This document shows, piece by piece, positions 1 through 39,172 of a stretch of 64,000 bases of DNA. The DNA comes from Peromyscus leucopus. Its lineage: Eukaryota; Chordata; Mammalia; Rodentia; Cricetidae. The translations under genes and the position numbers were made by a program. The notes under the pieces are model-generated. The model was not told the DNA's origin. It did not search any database and was given only the letters and a program-made list of their open reading frames with translations. How positions within the stretch are numbered: the stretch's first letter is position 1; every line of letters begins with the position of its first letter. The DNA lies in the NCBI RefSeq assembly GCF_004664715.2, contig NC_051064.1, positions 109,735,740 to 109,799,739 of the forward strand, given 5' to 3'.

Positions 1-504
1 CGGAGGGCAAATCGGTAAGATGGACACATCCAAGCCCTCCCAGGACTGTGCAGGAGGCCAGGGCAGAAGGAAGGAGGTGTAAGATTTCACTGCGGCCAGC
101 CAGCAGCAGCCAGCCTCCCTCCCTGTCATTCCATGGGCTCTCCATGCCACCCTCCCAAACAGGCTGCTTTGAACAGCCCCAGTTCCCAGAGGGAACTAAG
201 GCTCTGAGGGGCGCTGGCTCAGCCCTCAGAGCTGGGGAGCGGCAGAGCTGTGGCCCAAGTTCCTGCTCCAGCTGCCTTACTTATCTCACTGAGACAGCGG
301 GTGATCCAAGTACCCCCACCCCCACCGCCAGCATCAGCACTACATGGAAACTGCCTGAGGGCACCTTCTCAGGACCCCAGCCCAGACCCACTGAGGGGAG
401 AACGCAGGGCAGAGTGCTGCCAGCCAAGGTGACCTGATGTTTGCTCTCCTGTGAGGACGATGCACAGTTCTCCACGGGTCACTGAATCTAGGAGAGTATC
501 TGTC

Positions 505-645
505 ACGTACGGACTTGAAGCTGAGAGAGTCTGGGTTCAAATCCTGACCCCAGCATTTGCTGTGTGATTTGGGGCAGGCACTTAACATCTCTGGGCCTCC
601 CTTTCCTCCCGTTTAACCCCGAGGTAGTCATGGTACTGTTTCTTT
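505..645 (+). repeat. MIR SINE
   Basis: Carries the MIR core: 'gagtctgggttcaaatcctga', 'gctgtgtgatttggggcagg' and 'ctctgggcctcc'-type wording in the expected order. Old and diverged. Confidence 0.7.
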
Positions 646-850
646 GGTGCTGGTAAGACCCTAAAGGGAGCAGTTCATGCCCTTTTTGCATGGTGACCTG
701 AGAACAGTTAGCGCTCCATGGAGTGACTGTGTGCGGAGCCCCGGGAGAGTCTCTTGTAGCAGGAGTCACAGCAACCAGCACAGAAGTCAGGATGCCCTCT
801 GTGAGCAGGGGAGGGTGTGTGTGTTTGGAGAGGAAGCACTAGTCTGGGCC

Positions 851-921
851 AGGGTGGGAAGGCCCAGGGTGGGAAGGCCCAGGGTGGGAAGGCCAGGGTG
901 GGAAGGCCAGGGTGGGAAGGA
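851..921. repeat. short minisatellite, five 13-15 bp units
   Basis: Tandem units AGGGTGGGAAGGCCC of 15, 15, 14, 14 and 13 bp, in the MROH7 intron after coding exon 14. Confidence 0.9.
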
Positions 922-939
922 GACTTGGCAGAGGGCACA

Positions 940-1030
940 GGACAAATCACTCTACCACTTCCTAGCTGTGTGGCCTTGGGTAAATGACCCAGATGTATTC
1001 CTGTGCGAAACACACACAGTCTCCATAATA
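940..1030 (+). repeat. MIR SINE fragment
   Basis: MIR core wording 'ctaccacttcctagctgtgt' and 'ccttgggtaaatgac'. Confidence 0.6.
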
Positions 1031-1055
1031 GTAGCTACCTTCTCGTTCTCTCTTG

Positions 1056-1227
1056 TTTTTCTTTTTCTTTTCTTTTCTTTTTGTTTGTTTGTTTGAGACA
1101 GGGTTTCTTCGTGTAGTTCTGGTGACTAGATCTCACTCTGTAGCTCAGGCTGGCCTCGAACTCACAGAGATCCGCCTGGCTCTGCCTCCCGAGTGCTGGG
1201 ATTAAAGGCGTGCGCCACCACCCGGCT
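1056..1227 (-). repeat. B1 SINE
   Basis: T-rich tail, then the B1 body in reverse ('gagacagggtttcttcgtgt' to 'gcgccaccacccggc'). Confidence 0.95.
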
Positions 1228-1479
1228 GCCTGTGCTGCTATTGTTCCAGCCTAAACTTAGACTCCAGCTCTCAGAGGCAAGTCTTTCTAGCATTTCCCTA
1301 TTAGTCACGGGGACAGAGGTCAGAATGGAGCATCATACAGAGGTGTTCCAGCTGGGAGGCTGCTGAGGTTCCAATTCAGGCAGCCCCACCTCCATGGCCA
1401 CTTTCTCTAAGGGCTCAATTACCCCACCATGCCTGTGTTAGTTGCAAGAGCAAAGATCACAGCCTGGAAAGGGAGGGAG

Positions 1480-1640
1480 ATTTTTGTTTTGTTTTGTTTG
1501 TTTGGGGCAGGGTCTCCCTATGTAGCTCTGGCTGTCCTGGAACTCGCTTTGTAGCCCAGGCTGGCCTTGTACTCACAGAGATCCACCTGTCTCTGCCTCC
1601 CGAGTGCTGAGATTAAAGGCGGGCACTATCATGCCAGGCT
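1480..1640 (-). repeat. B1 SINE
   Basis: TTTTG-rich tail, 'cagggtctccctatgtagct', ending 'catgccaggct'. More diverged than the copy at 1056. Confidence 0.93.
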
Positions 1641-1664
1641 GAAGAAGGGAGCTTTGAAGTACAC

Positions 1665-1860
1665 TCTTTTTACATCTTTAATTTATTCTGTGTGCATGTG
1701 CGTGTGAGTGGGTGAGCGTGCCACGGCGCACTTGTGGAGGTCAGAGGGCAACTAGTGGGAGCTGGGTTTTGCCTTCCGTCATGTGGGTCCAGGGAATTGA
1801 ACTCAGGTCGTCAGCCTTGGCGGCAAGCGCCTCTACCCACTGAGCCATCTTACCAAGCCA
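1665..1860 (-). repeat. B3/B2 SINE
   Basis: 'ttattctgtgtgcatgtgcg', 'gaggtcagagggcaact' and the tRNA-derived end 'ctacccactgagccatctta'. Confidence 0.9.
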
Positions 1861-2113
1861 CAAGAGGGAGCTAACGCCATCATTTCAGGGATCTATGAAC
1901 TCAAGGAACCATTGGGGCCAAGTTTGCCTCCCAAGGGTGAACGTCATCATTCACATGGGTGTCGTCCTCCTGCTAGGAGGACAGCATCCCCAAGCTGCAG
2001 GGAACGGACGAGAGAGGAACAAACGCTGTTGCTCGGAGATGCGAGCTTGGGTCTGTTTGAAGACCTGGGGGTCCGCCCTGCCCCCCCCCACCCCACTGAG
2101 GTGCTGCAGCTCA

Positions 2114-30068
<27,955 letters not shown>

Positions 30069-30394
30069 CTGGGAGAGAAGATGAACGCAGCCTGCTAGAA
30101 CCCTGTCCCACGCGGGCCCCGTCACGGATGAGGGCCTCTTGCTGTTACCAGCTCCCTGTCCCAGCTCCATCACACATCAGTTTCCTTCTCACTCTCTCCA
30201 TTCCATGTCATGGATATTGACCTCATCCTGCTCCTCCTCACCTTGAGTTCTGAACAGATACGCTGCCTTTGCCTTGGTACCTCCCACTATGCCTTGCCAA
30301 CCTCAGCTCTCCTACCAAAATGCTCATCCCTCTTCATTCTAATGGCCGAGCCCTGTTAGAGACAAGCCCTAGGTGTCAAGAACTGTAGTTATTC

Positions 30395-30490
30395 TAGCCA
30401 GACACGGTGACTCACACCTGTAACCCCAGCTCTTAGGAGGCTGAGGTGGGAGGGTAGTTCAAGGCCAGTCTGTCTCCAAAAATGTAAGAA
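30395..30490 (+). repeat. B1-like SINE
   Basis: 'agacacggtgactcacacct', 'gtaaccccagctcttaggag'. Confidence 0.8.
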
Positions 30491-30512
30491 AGAAAGAGAG
30501 AGAAAGAAAGAA

Positions 30513-30566
30513 AAAGGAAGGAAGGAAGGAAGGAAGGAAGGAAGGAAGGAAGGAAGGAAGGAAGGG
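30513..30566. repeat. (GGAA)n microsatellite
   Basis: About 13 GGAA units in a purine-rich stretch at the tail of a B1 copy (30395-30490), in the candidate MROH7 5' UTR intron. Confidence 0.95.
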
Positions 30567-31042
30567 TGGGATAGAAGGGAGGAAAGAGGAAAAGGAAATG
30601 GAGGAGAGGGGTAACTGTGAGTATCCTTGATCCTGGAGCATCTCCAGCTTCCAGACAGTGTACCAGGCACACAAGTCAGCCTATAAACAGGCAAATAAGC
30701 AATCTCTCCCACTTAAAGGTTGAAGGAAGGAATAAGGTACTTTGTTATGAGTTATCCAATATTCAGCCAGGCCCATGTGACCTCAGTTCACCAACAAGGG
30801 TCCCTGGATCTTGGGACAGACCCCTAAGTCATTAGAACTACTCTGCATGTGGTCACAGCCCAGAGTCCCAAAAGGTCCCTCGGCACAGCACCCTGCAGCC
30901 TGGCAAGGGAGCACGCAACAGTTACTGAGATGGAACCTACTTGCCCAGCAATCTAACTGTGGGTGAATTCCCCAATCCCCCACCTCCTGGCCCTATCCCC
31001 GAGCCACCCTCCTCCTACAGGATCTATAAAAGAGCAGCTTAC

Positions 31043-31075
31043 CTGCCAGCATGTTGTTCTTAAGCAGGAGTGGGC
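31043..31075 (-). other. MROH7: candidate MROH7 5' non-coding first exon (3' boundary only)
   Basis: On the minus strand, GCTGGCAG|GTAAGC is a near-consensus donor at 31043, 974 bp upstream of the acceptor at 30068. It is the best visible partner for that acceptor. The upstream limit of the exon (about 31075) is arbitrary because no transcription start can be read from the sequence. Confidence 0.25.
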
Positions 31076-31149
31076 CCCTGGGAAGATACACAAAGGAAGT
31101 CAAAGTCAGGGCAAGAGAGACCCAGACCATCTCTGTGCCTGCCACCTAC

Positions 31150-31560
31150 CCTCTGGCTAAACTCGTCTATGGCTTCCTGTTGTCCTTAGAACAGCCGCCA
31201 GTTGTCAGCAGAACCCAAAGGCCTCTTCCGCATCTCCTTGTGCAGCCCTCCCTAACCCCTCCCAACCACCTTTGCAGGTCTGGGCCTTCCACGGGCTGGG
31301 TGCCTCTCTTCCATTTCCCTACCCCAGCTATCACTTAAAGCTGCGCCTTTGTAGGTTCCCTAAACAGGTGAGGGCCCCCGTCAGCTCTCAGAGCATCTTG
31401 CGGGCTTCCCTTTTCCTGGTACACTCCTCTGGCTTCCCTACGAGGCAAGAAACTCAATACCTCCGAAACTGCCTCTGCCTGGCTCATTGCTGATTCCTGA
31501 CTTCTGGCATGGCACCCGAGCCCAGGAGGCGCTCAGTAACGGTTGCGTTCTCGGTTTACC
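31150..31560 (+). repeat. probable L2/MIR-type remnant
   Basis: C/T-rich 3' LINE2-like wording ending 'ggaggcgctcagtaacggtt', close to the common 'ggcgctcaataaatgtt' end. Confidence 0.35.
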
Positions 31561-32144
31561 TTCTTACTGTTTTGCTCATCCGTTCTTTCGCTAGCTCACT
31601 TCCTTGTCCATTCATTTCTTATTCACTCATGGACTGGTTCCCTAAATCATTTGTTCATTCCACCGACCCGCATCTGTATGGCTTGGCTTTGGAAGGACCA
31701 TGCACTTGAAGTCATGTCGACCCAAGTTCATAGGTCAGCTCATCTTACTGGTATGAGTGAATGACCGTGGACAAGAGACTTTTCCCCACCGGCTCCCTGT
31801 CCTATAGAGACATTGTCCTTATGGCGTCTGGCAGGAAGTGTGAGGCCTGCAGAAGGCTTTCCCATGTTACCTTTCTCCTGCTTTTTGCTAGAGGCTGTGG
31901 CAGAGGGCAGTCAGTACCATGGTACCCAGGGGAAGCCACATGCACTCCTAACACCTGGTGCCTGCAAAGCAGGAAGAGTAGCCTTACCATTGCCTCCCAA
32001 AAACTATTTTACCTGTTGAAAGGGGTTGATAAAGTTGGGGCACCTTGATTCTGAGTTCCTTGGCAAAGCCCTGGTCTTAAGTTTGTGCCCACCTGCATTT
32101 GCTCTTGATCTGTTTCTATGTCATATACACAGGTGCATGCACAT

Positions 32145-32145
<1 letters not shown>

Positions 32146-32200
<55 letters not shown>
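32146..32200. repeat. (CA)n microsatellite
   Basis: About 27 uninterrupted CA units in intergenic DNA. Confidence 0.97.
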
Positions 32201-32202
<2 letters not shown>

Positions 32203-32494
32203 ATCAAAGGGAGCATTTTTGACCTGGAGTAATACAAACTAGCATGGCCTGGAAGGCAGTGACAGTAAGTCCTGTGCCTGGCAGACAGTCTCAAGCCGGC
32301 CTTTCCCTTCCTTTTCCACCGGACAGATGGACAGGACAGATCGACTCTCCCTGACACATTCCTGCTCCCTGCCCTCCTCCATCCTGCTGCAGGTGGTCAA
32401 GTCTTCAGAGTCCTGAAAGTGTGAAGGCAACTCATGGCTTGCCCTCCACCATGTGGGTATTGCTCATTGGTGGAATGAGGGCAGCAAGGTGTGA

Positions 32495-32612
32495 CGGCCC
32501 AGGCCTTTAATACTGGCATTTGGGAAGCAGAGCCTGGAGATCTCAGTGAGTTTTAGGCCAGCCTGGTTGTGGGCTACATAGAGAGGCCCTGTCTCAAAAA
32601 AAAAAAAAAAAA
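32495..32612 (+). repeat. B1 SINE
   Basis: 'ccaggcctttaatactggca', 'agaggccctgtctcaaaaaa'. Confidence 0.88.
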
Positions 32613-32840
32613 AGAGGCAGGGACTCCAGCTCAGCAGTTAAGAGACTAAGGGCCGCTCTTCCAAAGAACCCGGGTTCAATTCTCAGCACCCACATGGTGG
32701 CTCACAACCATCTGTAACTCCGGTTCCAGGTGATCTGATGCCCTCTTCTGGCCTCTACAGACACTGCATGCACACATTGTACAAATAATTCAGGCAAAAC
32801 ACTCAGTTGCATGAAATATTTTTTAAATTAATTTTTAACA
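32613..32840 (+). repeat. B2 SINE
   Basis: 'cccgggttcaattctcagca', 'cccacatggtggctcacaac', 'gatgccctcttctggcctct'. Confidence 0.95.
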
Positions 32841-32849
32841 AAAAGAGGA

Positions 32850-32955
32850 GCAGAGACTGTCCCACATCTGTAATCCCAGCCCTTCGGAGAGGCGGGGAGA
32901 TCAGACTTCAAAGCCAGCCTGGGTTACACAAGCCCTTGCTTTACAAAAACAAGCA
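32850..32955 (+). repeat. B1-like SINE
   Basis: 'cccacatctgtaatcccagc', 'caaagccagcctgggttaca'. Confidence 0.75.
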
Positions 32956-33099
32956 CAGTGCCTGTGTTTAGTGTCCATCTTTGGGCATACGCATACATGT
33001 GGACTATCATCATCGCAGCCAAAGTGCTAAACAGGGAATGTCCCTGTCTCGATGATCTCTATATGAGTGTGCTCCTGTGTGTGTAAGAACATTTAACAA

Positions 33100-33530
33100 A
33101 CAGCTCAGTATGTTAGGACACACCTAGAGTCCCACAACTAGTAAACTGAGGCGGGATGATCTCCAGGAGTCCAAAGCCAGCCTGGAATACCCAGGGAGTC
33201 CCAAGATAGGCTGGGCTACATAGGGAGACCTTGTCTAAACAAAAACAAACAAACAAAATTTAATGTAAGAGCTGGCCTCTTAGACCTAGGTGTGGTAGGA
33301 AAGCATTGAGATCTCAATGCTCAGGAGGCTGAGAACAGGTCACAAGTTCGAGGCCATCTTGGGCTACTGAGGAAGACCTTGTTGCAAACAACAAAATCAG
33401 GCATGGTGACTCACATCTATACTTGGGAGGTTGAATTAAGAGAAGTACTGGGAGTCTGAGAACAGCCTGGGCTATGTAATGAGTTCCAGGCTAGCCTATG
33501 ATAGAGAGTATGACTCTATCTCAAACAAAA
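33100..33530 (+). repeat. cluster of three diverged B1 copies
   Basis: Copies at about 33100-33258, 33285-33395 and 33398-33529, all plus strand, each with its own 'gctgag' and 'ggccatcttgggct'-type wording. The last ends in (GATA)n. Confidence 0.75.

Positions 33531-33591
<61 letters not shown>
33530..33591. repeat. (GATA)n microsatellite
   Basis: About 15 GATA units at the tail of a B1-like copy. Confidence 0.97.
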
Positions 33592-34269
33592 AATAATAAA
33601 TAAATAGAAAATATGTCATGCATCTCCTTAGGATGTGTTCTTCCGGTGTCATGGAAACACATTCTCTAAGCAATGACTCCCATTTCCTCTTCTCCCCCAG
33701 TAACTGAATTTTGAAAAGCTTGTCTGATGGACTCTGTAGTAGAGACAGAGGCAGAGTCCTGACCCCAAGGACAAATCGCTAAAATCTGCTGAATCTGTCT
33801 ATGCATGGTCATCCAGGCCCATATCCAGCCCTGGGGAATGGGAAAGCAGAGGGACCAGATGTCTCCCTCTGAGGCATAGTACATTCCAGCCCTGTCTGGA
33901 TTGCATACCTCAAGAAGAAAAAAAATAAAAATTTGGGCCAGCCTGGCCTACATAGTGAGACTTTGTCTCAATAAACAGTAAATAAATAAATCTATAAAAA
34001 ATTAAAATAGAAATGCACTTAATATGAGCAACAGGACAAAAGAGCAGACTCTTGGAGACAAGAACAAAGTATCTAGTATTCTACGCTTGGAGTTCAGAAG
34101 AAGAAAGGGTGTTGAAAAACATTCAAAGTAATAATAGCTGAAAACATCCCAAATTAATAAAAGATCCAAGCCTATAGATTCAGAAAAAGTAAGCTGACCT
34201 GGGGTAAGCCTAAAAATGTCCATGTCAAATCACTAAGAGCAACAACCATAAGAGTGTGGTTGTTTCATT

Positions 34270-34435
34270 GTTATTTGTGTTAGGTTGTTCGGTTTGGGGT
34301 TTGTTTTTTAATAGGGTTTCACTATGCAACCCAGGCTGCCTTTAAAACTGCTATGTAGCCTAGACTGACCTTAAACCGTGATCCTCCTGCCTGAGCAACT
34401 GAGGGCTGGGACTGGAGGCATGCCCTACCATCATT
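34270..34435 (-). repeat. B1-like SINE, diverged
   Basis: 'agggtttcactatgcaaccc', 'atgtagcctagactgacctt', 'gggactggaggcatgcccta'. Confidence 0.65.
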
Positions 34436-34544
34436 AAAAACAAAAACAAAAAACATCTTGCTAGCAGCCAGAGAGTATTACCTATGGATGAGCAGCAATT
34501 TGAATGACCGACAGTCAGGGGTATGCACACTGGTCTCTGGGTTT

Positions 34545-35022
34545 CTTTTAGCAGGGCTCTCAGGCCACAGGTAACTCCCTCCACCTCTCCAGCCACATCC
34601 ATCTCCTGCCCTGGCCTTGAACCCACTTTTCAACCAGTCTCAGCTTCTCTGGCGCCTCAGATGTGTTGGAGTTCTCCCTTGCTACAGAGTTTTTCAAAGT
34701 CTTTCCCCTTCCTGTGAACGTTCCCCGGCTACCCACTTCGCCTTCAAGCCCTTCATTTGGCTCATGCCTAACAGTCACATTTCAGACCAGCTTTGAAGTC
34801 TCCCTTGCCAGGAAATCTTCCTGAGATCCCAAATGCTGTTAAGGAATCCTCTTCCTGCGATCCATCCCTCTGTCGGTGGATTTCTGTTTTCTCATATGTC
34901 TCCACACCAGGAAATGAACTAGGTGTCTGTTTATTACTTCTGTTTTCCCAGAACACAGCACAGTAACTGCATCGGAAAGCATTCAGCTAGGTGAATGAAT
35001 GAGTGAATGAATGAATGACAGC
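34545..35022 (+). repeat. probable LINE2 3' remnant
   Basis: 'ccaggaaatcttcctgagat' and 'gaatgaatgagtgaatgaat' resemble the L2 3' end and its simple tail. Confidence 0.4.
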
Positions 35023-35046
35023 TCTTCAAGATACATATTACTGCCC

Positions 35047-35217
35047 TCAGCCGGGCAGTGGTGGCGCACGCCTTTAATCCCAGCACTCGGGAGGCAGAGG
35101 CAGGTCGATCTTTGTGAGTTCGAGGCCAACCTGGACTACAGAGTGAGATCCAGGAAAGGCGCAAAGCTACACAAAGAAACTCTGTCTCGAAAAACAAAAA
35201 CAAAAACAAAAACAAAC
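35047..35217 (+). repeat. B1 SINE (young, cricetid type)
   Basis: 'gccgggcagtggtggcgcac' to 'aaactctgtctcgaaaaaca' with an (AAAAAC)n tail. Nearly intact. Confidence 0.97.
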
Positions 35218-36007
35218 ATTACTGCCCTCATTTGCTAGCACATTGAGAGTGTTCAGGGAACTAAAGTGGTTTTTGTAAAGTCCCCAGCAAGGGGCAGAGG
35301 AGGCCTCTCAACCCACATCTTCCCCCACAGCACCACAGAGATCCAGGATTCCCGAAGTGGAAAAAGCGCCTTCCTGAGTTTCATCCCAGTTCCTCTGCCA
35401 CACTCAGCCTTCCACAAATGTCCCTCAATACACCATCCTTCCCTGGGTGAGAAAAGGAGGCGCTCTAACTCCAGGTCCTCTACATGTGTTCCCCCTGCCC
35501 CTGTCTCGATCTGTGACATTCTCTCTGGGTCTTCTCACTTCCCCCTCACCCCCCCCCTGTTCTCCACTCTCAAGACAGCTAGCTAAACTTTCTGTGAGCC
35601 TGGGGCATCCACATGGCAACAGAAAAGTCAACTTTAATCCAAAGGTATGTGCTAACAACTGTGGAATTATAGCCAGACCAGGAGACTTTTACCTAACAGG
35701 GGTTGGGGTCAAGGTAGGGATTGCCTTGTGGAGGCTGTGGAGGCTGACTCTACCCTTGGTACTTTCCCCAAAATCACCCTTCAACTTACCTGGGCTCCCC
35801 CCAGCCCAGGCTGGGCTTACAGTCTTTGTGAGGTCACCATGATCCGGAAGTCCCCCAGCCAATAAGGTTCCTGGTCCTGCCCAGGAATCTTTAGAATAAG
35901 GGATGTGTCTTCAGACCCCAACATCACTTAGACAGGACTTGGACCAAATAAAGGCTGAGTCTCAGCGAGTCTTCTTCAAAGCATCCCAGCACAGCTCCTG
36001 TGACCTT

Positions 36008-36168
36008 TTTTTTTTTTAGTTTTTCGAGACAGGGTTTCTCTGTGTAGTTTTGAGCCTTTCCTGGATCTCACTCTATAGACCAGGCTGGCCTTGAACTCAC
36101 AGAGATCCACCTGCCTCTGCCTCCCAAATGCTGGGATGAAAGGCATGCTCCACCACCACCCGGCTCCT
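36008..36168 (-). repeat. B1 SINE
   Basis: T-tail, 'cgagacagggtttctctgtg' to 'ctccaccaccacccggct'. Confidence 0.96.
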
Positions 36169-36392
36169 GTGACCTTATACCTCCTGTTTATCTTACAATT
36201 GCTCTGAAGCCAGGCAATCCAGGAAGAGAACGGTCAAAAGCCAAGGCACAAATGAACTCCAGGCCTTGATCTTTTCCCTGCTCCACCCTGCTTCATCCAG
36301 GGACTGATAAGAATGTGGAGCAGGGTGGGGTGGAGGACAGCCCCCAGATGCTCACTGTGGTAAAGAAAACTCGGCTATCTCTTCCAAGAGCA

Positions 36393-36542
36393 CTTTTTTT
36401 TTTTTTTTCTGACTGGTTTGTTTTGCTTTTCAGGACAGGGTTTCTCTGTGTAACAGTCCTGGCTGGCCTGGACTCACAGAGATCCTCCTGCCTCTGTCTC
36501 CGAGCACTGAAATTAAAGATGTATAACACTGCTGCCCGGCTT
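36393..36542 (-). repeat. B1 SINE
   Basis: T15, 'caggacagggtttctctgtg' to 'acactgctgcccggctt'. Confidence 0.93.
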
Positions 36543-36639
36543 CCAAGAACACCACTTTAATGATGAGCAATAACTTAAAATGATTAGGATTACAGGGACG
36601 AAACTCTTGGAAGGTATCATTTACAAAATGAGAGTGAGG

Positions 36640-36790
36640 GAGCTGGAGAGGTGGCTCAGAGGTTAAGCGCACTGGCTGCTCTTCCAGAGGTCCTGAGTTC
36701 AATTCCCAGCACTCACACAGCAGCTCACAACTATTCTGATGCCATCTTCTGGTGTGTGATGCACATGCAGGTCAATAAATCTTGATGTTC
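36640..36790 (+). repeat. B2 SINE
   Basis: 'gagctggagaggtggctcag', 'ccagaggtcctgagttcaat', ending 'gcaggtcaataaatc'. Confidence 0.95.
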
Positions 36791-36899
36791 TCAGATGTAA
36801 GACCTTGTTCAGAGATGTACTGTCATAGAATCGGCCCCATCAGCCGGTCTTGTGTGTCCTCGGCATCCTCAGCGCCTGTCAGTGAATAATAGTTTTTTT

Positions 36900-37080
36900 T
36901 TGTAAACATTCATTTACTCTGTGTGCGCATGTGTGTGTACTGTGTGGACTCGAGCATGTGATGGTCAGACTTGCTACAGCCATTCTCTCCTCCCACCATG
37001 CGGGTCCCAGGGATCATTCTCAGATGATAGGCTCTCTCGGCGGGTGCCATTACCAGCAGAGCAATCTCACAGGCTCATGA
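36900..37080 (-). repeat. B3 SINE
   Basis: 'actctgtgtgcgcatgtgtg', 'ccaccatgcgggtcccaggg', 'agcagagcaatctcacaggc'. Confidence 0.85.
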
Positions 37081-37274
37081 ATGCTTTCCTGCCTGCCTCG
37101 GACTCACTCTTCCTGCCCTGACTCCAGCCCTTTGTCTTTCCTGCTCTTACCCACACCCAGTCCCTGCTCCTTCCTTCAGGGGCTGGTGTCGGCCAGAATC
37201 CCTCTTCTCCCGCCTCCTTCCCTACAGCGTAGAAACATGACTAGGTTTTCTTCTGCCTAGAAAAGTCCTTCCTG

Positions 37275-37478
37275 GGACTGGAGAGATGGTTCACTGTGCT
37301 GGGAACTCTTTCAGAGGACCCAGGTTTGATTCCCAGCACCCAAACGGTCCCTCATAACCATCTGCAATTCCAATTCCAGGGAAACAGATGCCCATTTCTG
37401 GACTCCTTGGGCACCAGTCACACGCATAGCGTACAGACACAGATGCAGGCAAAACACCCATGCACATAAAATAATAAA
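37275..37478 (+). repeat. B2 SINE
   Basis: 'gggactggagagatggttca', 'ggacccaggtttgattccca', ending 'acataaaataataaag'. Confidence 0.93.
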
Positions 37479-37484
37479 GTCCTT

Positions 37485-37745
37485 CCTTAGCCATGGCACA
37501 CACCTGTAATCCCAATACTCAAGAGGTAGAGCGAGGAAGGTCATGAGTTCAAGGCCGGCATGAGCTGTAAAGTGTATTCCCGTCTCAAAGGAGAGGAGTG
37601 GGTCTGGTGGCACACACTTGCAGTCCCAGCTGCTCGGGAGGCAGAGACAGGGGGACCACAAAGTTGAATGGACTACATACAGGAAATTCAAGGCCGCCTT
37701 AGCAATTTTGTGAGATCCTGCCTCAAAACAAGGTTTAAAAAAAAA
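37485..37745 (+). repeat. two tandem B1-like copies
   Basis: Copies at 37485-37590 ('cacacctgtaatcccaatac') and 37597-37748 ('tggtggcacacacttgcagt'), the second with poly-A. Confidence 0.8.
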
Positions 37746-37751
37746 AAAGAG

Positions 37752-37901
37752 CTGCCAGGCGGTGGTGGTGCATGCCTTTAATCCCAGCACTCGGGAGGCA
37801 GAGCCAGGCGGATCTCTGTGAGTTCCAAGCCAGCCTGGGCTACCAAGTGAGTTCCAGGAAAGGCGCCAAGCTACACAGAGAAACCCTGTCTCGAAAAAAA
37901 A

Positions 37902-37925
<24 letters not shown>
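37752..37925 (+). repeat. B1 SINE (young)
   Basis: 'gccaggcggtggtggtgcat', 'gaaaggcgccaagctacaca', A24 tail. Confidence 0.96.
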
Positions 37926-37933
<8 letters not shown>

Positions 37934-37942
37934 AAGAGCTCA

Positions 37943-38105
37943 GGCCAGGTAGTGGTGGTGGTGCATGCCTTTAATCCCAGCACTTGGGAGGCAGAGCTTG
38001 GCAGATATGTGTGAGTTCGAGGCCAGCCTGGTCTACAGAGTGAGATCGAGGACAAGCACCAAAACTACTCAGAGAAACCCTGTCTCGAAAAACCAAGAAA
38101 AAAAA
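37943..38105 (+). repeat. B1 SINE
   Basis: 'ggccaggtagtggtggtggt' to 'aaccctgtctcgaaaaacca', immediately after the previous copy. Confidence 0.95.
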
Positions 38106-38180
38106 GAGCTCAGAGTATTACAGTAGAGAGTTCGCCTAACCTGTGTGAGGCCCCAGGTCCAATCCTAAGAACCACAAAGG
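38106..38180 (+). repeat. ID element
   Basis: 'agctcagagtattacagtag', 'ccaggtccaatcctaagaac': a diverged ID SINE. It runs into a G-rich tract at 38177-38211. Confidence 0.65.
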
Positions 38181-38532
38181 GGCGGGGGTAGGGGGGTGGG
38201 GGTGGGGGTGTGTCCTTGCTCACAGGCTGCAGATGCTGTCACTGTGAGATTAACCACATCTTCCTTCCCATCCCTACCTAGTACAGCAGATGGTTGGTCC
38301 TCTGCTGTGACTGTCAAACATGGGAGACCCCAGGTAGGGTAAGACAACAGCATCCTGCCGCTAGGTCCGAGGCAACCTGACTATGTATCCTACCCAATCT
38401 AGCGCATAGCGGCCTCGCAGACATTCACCACACAGTAAGGCTGTATCTCCAGTTAGAGATTCCTCCCCTTCAAATCAATGCAGTAAGGCATTTCGTTTGT
38501 TTTGCAGTTGGCATCAATAAATATCCCTTACT

Positions 38533-38678
38533 TCTGGGTGTGATGGCACACGCCTTTAATCCCAGCACTTGGGAGGCAGAGCCAGGCAGATCTCTGTGAG
38601 TTCGAGGCCAGCCTGGGCTACCAAGTGACCTCCAGGAAAGGTGCAAAGCTACACAGAGAAACCCTGTCTCGAAAAATC

Positions 38679-38706
<28 letters not shown>
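38533..38706 (+). repeat. B1 SINE (young)
   Basis: 'ctgggtgtgatggcacacgc', 'aaggtgcaaagctacacaga', A28 tail. Confidence 0.95.
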
Positions 38707-38710
<4 letters not shown>

Positions 38711-38880
38711 GTTCTGTTACTGCAAGGAACCAAATTCAGTTTCCAGCATCCACATAGGGTGGCTCACCACCATCCTATGGAGCTTCAACTCCGGTCCCAG
38801 GGGGATCCGGGTGCCTCTGGCCTCCTCAGGTACCTGCACTCACATTCACACACCCTTACACAGAAAATAATAAAAAAAAG
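38707..38880 (+). repeat. B2/B3-like fragment
   Basis: 'ccagcatccacatagggtgg', 'ctcctcaggtacctgcactc', ending in an A-rich tail. Confidence 0.6.
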
Positions 38881-39009
38881 AATTAAGATAATGAAGTACA
38901 TGACACCTAACGTCGATCTCTGGCCTCCACACATGTCTACACACACACAAATGCCTGGGCACTGGCAAACACAGTACATACACACAAAATAGATTTAAAT
39001 ACTTTCATT

Positions 39010-39172
39010 TTTTAATTACATTTATTTTGTGGTGAGTGGGGGTACGTGTAGAAGTCAGAGGACAACTTGCAGGAATTGGTTCTCTCCTTCCACCGTACGG
39101 GTCCTGAGGATGGAACTCAGGTCATGAGGCTTGGTGGCAAGCACCTTCACCCACTGAGCCAGCTTGCCTACC
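39010..39172 (-). repeat. B3 SINE
   Basis: 'gaagtcagaggacaacttgc', 'ccaccgtacgggtcctgagg', 'cttcacccactgagccagct'. Confidence 0.92.

Noticed and set aside
31022..31032. TATAAAA on the plus strand near the candidate MROH7 first exon
   Set aside because: It points towards FAM151A, 9 kb from its start, with no transcript evidence and no minus-strand counterpart at the right distance.
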